Source of the DNA: Sinohyriopsis cumingii
Lineage: Eukaryota; Mollusca; Bivalvia; Unionida; Unionidae
Assembly: GCA_028554795.2 (NCBI GenBank)
Contig: CM068835.1
Span: 56,659,219 to 56,723,218, forward strand
Length of the DNA stretch: 64,000 bases
Direction: 5' to 3'
Shown: positions 61,535 to 64,000 of the stretch, piece by piece
Layout: every line of letters starts with the position of its first letter
Position numbering within the stretch: the first letter of the stretch is position 1
Notes under the pieces: model-generated
Told to the model about the DNA's origin: nothing
The model's database searches: none
What the model saw: the letters and a program-made list of their open reading frames with translations, nothing else
Made by a program: the position numbers and the translations under genes

Positions 61535-61796
61535 GGGGGTCCCGTGTGGCCGAGAGGTCTAAGGCTCCTGCCTTTACAAATTATTGACATCACACCTCTG
61601 TCTGCGTGAGTGGTAGTCTTTGTTCAGCCAGCGTGGGTATGTGGGAAAGCGTTCAAGTAGCTTTCCGAGGGTCAGTGGTCCTTTCCGGGTTTCATATATT
61701 CTTCCTCCACCAAATATACTGGCTGCCAGGTATAGCCTTACATGTGCTGAAACATGGCGTTGAACGCACAAGATACAAACTCTCCCCTTGAATATA
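61535..61796 (+). mobile_element. SINE family A copy
   Basis: The head 'ggggtcccgtgtggccgagaggtctaaggc' carries an A-box-like core. The B-box is degraded (gagtggtagtc). The body '...gtgggtatgtgggaaagcg...' and 3' part '...cttcctccaccaaatatactggctgcc...catgtgctgaaacatggcgttgaac' follow the 19.5-kb copy closely. Confidence 0.85.
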
Positions 61797-61799
61797 TTG

Positions 61800-62280
61800 T
61801 GTCTCGACACATATATGTTCATAACAAAAGCTTCGAAGTGATATTCACGATTAAATTCCAATAAAATGGAAATTCTTGACAAAACCTCGATGTATACGTT
61901 CTTTTGTGGTTTTTGGTACTGTCTGAAAAAGAATTGTTTTTCATTCACTCACAGTATAGACTAATGTAGATAAGATGCTTCTGGGATTTGCCTTCCATTT
62001 GACTCCCTCAGTTCTAATCCTTCTATTTGTTTTTTCGTATGATAATGGTGTACATTTTTCTGAAGATTTTCAATGTCAAAGACTTTCGGGATCAGAAAGA
62101 AAATTAAATATTATTGTATTTTGTTTACGTTGATCCCACCTGTCAAGCCAACTAAAGTTGAATAAGCAACATTTCAATAATGATATTCACAAGCAAGTAG
62201 CCATTAAAATTCAATAGTTTATTAACAGATGTAATTTGCTAATATGTTTCTCTCTTTTAAAAAATGATTTGGCATAATGA
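61800..62280. other. Intergenic or intronic stretch
   Basis: This would be intronic if the exons at 61.2 and 62.3 kb belong together; the SINE copy to its left would then also be intronic. Confidence 0.3.
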
Positions 62281-62287
62281 TATATAC

Positions 62288-62482
62288 CATTTGTTCCTTT
62301 TTTCCTTTTCATTTTGCAGTATCCTAGCGTAAACATCCCTCCATGAAGGAATGGATGATTCCCTCGAAACACCGTTGTACCAAAATAAACTTGATCATAC
62401 TCTGCTGAATGCATATTTTTTCCTGTGTCAACTTGAACCATCTTGCTTGGATCTCCAATTGTAAAAGTCCAGTACACTCCTT
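62288..62482 (-). CDS. Possible internal exon of an unknown gene
   Basis: The acceptor CGTTACAG|AAGG and donor AAATG|GTATAT bound 195 nt, phase 1 in and phase 1 out, 64 full codons. The translation is coding-like: V-Y-W-T-F-T-I-G-D-P-S-K near the start and F-L-H-G-G-M-F-T-L-G-Y-C later. I do not recognise the family. It pairs by phase with 61,240-61,460. Confidence 0.35.
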
Positions 62483-62489
62483 CTGTAAC

Positions 62490-63270
62490 GTTGAAAAGAA
62501 AGACAAACTTGCAGTAAAAGAAAATGCATGGAATTCAGTAAATTAAAATTTTAAGTGAAAATATATAATCATGTGTTAAGTGATAAATCCCAACTGGGAT
62601 TCTTAGTTACACATCTTTGTGTTTGCATATGGAACTTGTCACAAAAGATGCACATGGAATGCAGATGCGTACCTGACGTGTCAAATTATTGGTAAGGAAG
62701 GTGTCTCGCTAGAAATTACGGTCATTTGTTAATTAGAAAATGAGTTTAAATACACCGCTTTGAAAATCAGAGAAGGAATATTGCCACATATTACACAATA
62801 AATTGCTATAATATTCATATAATGGTCTTTGCAACATACATGTACAGTTTCCTACCATTAAGATAACTTAACGTTTGCAGATTGCTTTATTCTCGAGGTA
62901 TGATTACTTTTTTATTCTGGAAAATAGCAAGAGTCCCTCGAGGTGACTAACGCTCTACTTTCCGAAAAGAATTTACAGGAATCAAGATAAGAACATTTCT
63001 TTCTCTTAACTGCAGGGTGTTGAAAACATCTCTGATACTTTTGAGCAACAAGATCTGCAAATGTGCAAATGTAGCAGCTACATTGGACGTACGATGGACT
63101 TATTTTTCGTTAAGGCCAAACTAACAAAATTACAACCCGTATCTCATATCCATGCAAGAGAATTAGTGACACGATTTTCTGTATGTTCGTTATGGCAGGC
63201 TATAATTGAGAGCCTATTGGTACCATTTCTATTCATCACCAACTATAGGTCACGATTAGCCTCCTGCTGA
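62490..63270. other. AT-rich stretch, nothing recognised
   Basis: No exon extending the candidate minus-strand gene was found here. Confidence 0.4.
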
Positions 63271-63284
63271 AAAATTAATGTATA

Positions 63285-63780
63285 TATGACCTTTCATTAA
63301 GGAGGAATAGCAATCACAAGATGTTTAAGATGGCATCCATGGCGGTCATACTGGATGTAAGTTTTGAACCCGTTTCTTTTGTAGTCAATATAAGTCTTAA
63401 GATGAGAATGCAAAGTTGATGAGACTTTCTTGCTAGGAGGTGTAGAAAACGATGTTCAAGTCGCTGCTACTATGGCGGCACAGCTGTTATTGACAACAAC
63501 GGGAAAACCAAAAACAAGCATTCCGGTGAAAACACCATGCTGATATGACTTTCTTTTTACGAGGATTCGCAATAACAGGACTTTATAGACGGGGGCTTTT
63601 GCGCTCATATTGGATGTCAAGACGACACCAACATTATTTAAGACCAAGTAGACATCATAAAAGGTTTGTTTTCTTTTACTGAAAACCCCATGTTGATATA
63701 CGCATGCATGCGTAGGGATCAAAAGAATATGAAGATTACCGCTGTAGCAATCATGTTGGATAAGCGATTCCGATCTAGGC
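63285..63780. repeat. Degenerate tandem repeat, unit about 125-130 bp
   Basis: Related starts occur at about 63,289 (gacctttcattaaggagga), 63,422 (gactttcttgctaggagg) and 63,547 (gactttctttttacgagg). Each is followed by an 'atggcgg'- or 'tcatattggatgt'-like end. A fourth eroded unit may start near 63,685. Confidence 0.6.
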
Positions 63781-63825
63781 TGAGCTATACAATCTCATGG
63801 AGAAGAAGGTGGTCGTTGCACACAA

Positions 63826-63828
<3 letters not shown>

Positions 63829-63895
<67 letters not shown>
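63829..63895. repeat. (TA)n microsatellite
   Basis: A pure TA array of about 66 bp near the right edge. Confidence 0.98.
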
Positions 63896-63899
<4 letters not shown>

Positions 63900-64000
63900 G
63901 ATGTACAAAAGTATTGGTTATTTTTCTGCCCTTAATTTTGCCTCAAGCCGTCAAACTTTTACGATTTCATTGTTAATATATAACATATAATTAAGAATTT

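Noticed and set aside
61606-61791. 61-residue plus-strand frame
   Set aside because: It lies wholly inside SINE family A.

Overview
The window looks like nuclear DNA of a mollusc, most likely a bivalve. It is AT-rich, has long introns, carries twelve long (TA)n arrays and several tRNA-derived SINE copies, and encodes an inhibitor-of-apoptosis protein (IAP) of the two-BIR type that is expanded in bivalves and gastropods. There is no bacterial-style gene packing. The organism call is inference from gene type and repeat content, not from a marker gene.

The only gene I can reconstruct with confidence is on the minus strand from 14,046 down to 4,823. Six exons join with matching phases at every junction and encode 386 residues: a Ser/Gln/Thr-rich N-terminus, a divergent BIR1, a short linker carrying a 43-nt microexon, a canonical BIR2 and the start of a downstream linker. 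Both BIRs keep the C-x2-C-x16-H-x6-C zinc ligands. The gene continues toward the left edge. I found no RING, UBA or CARD exon between 1 and 4,822, so the 3' half is either outside the window or unrecognised.

The rest is mostly transposon-derived or featureless. Minus-strand LINE debris lies at about 2.8-3.2, 10.3-11.4 and 56.6-57.6 kb, and a plus-strand LINE RNase H relic lies at 18.7-19.1 kb. SINE family A (tRNA-like head, related 3' body) has copies at 2.5, 14.3, 19.5, 26.3, 33.2 and 61.5 kb. SINE family B has three minus-strand copies at 42.9, 55.3 and 56.0 kb. A 200-bp MITE-like element sits at 17.45-17.66 kb. A visibly GC-richer segment at 28.7-31.6 kb holds a frameshifted relic that resembles the N-terminal part of type-B DNA polymerase proteins of Polinton/adintovirus-like elements. 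A 48-bp minisatellite whose unit is exactly 16 codons lies at 46.2-46.8 kb.

From 14 kb rightward no complete cellular gene could be assembled. Two phase-compatible minus-strand exons at 62.3-62.5 and 61.2-61.5 kb may be the 3' end of an unknown gene. Unusually long open frames at 1.2-1.7 kb (minus) and 34.5-34.9 kb (plus) are unexplained.
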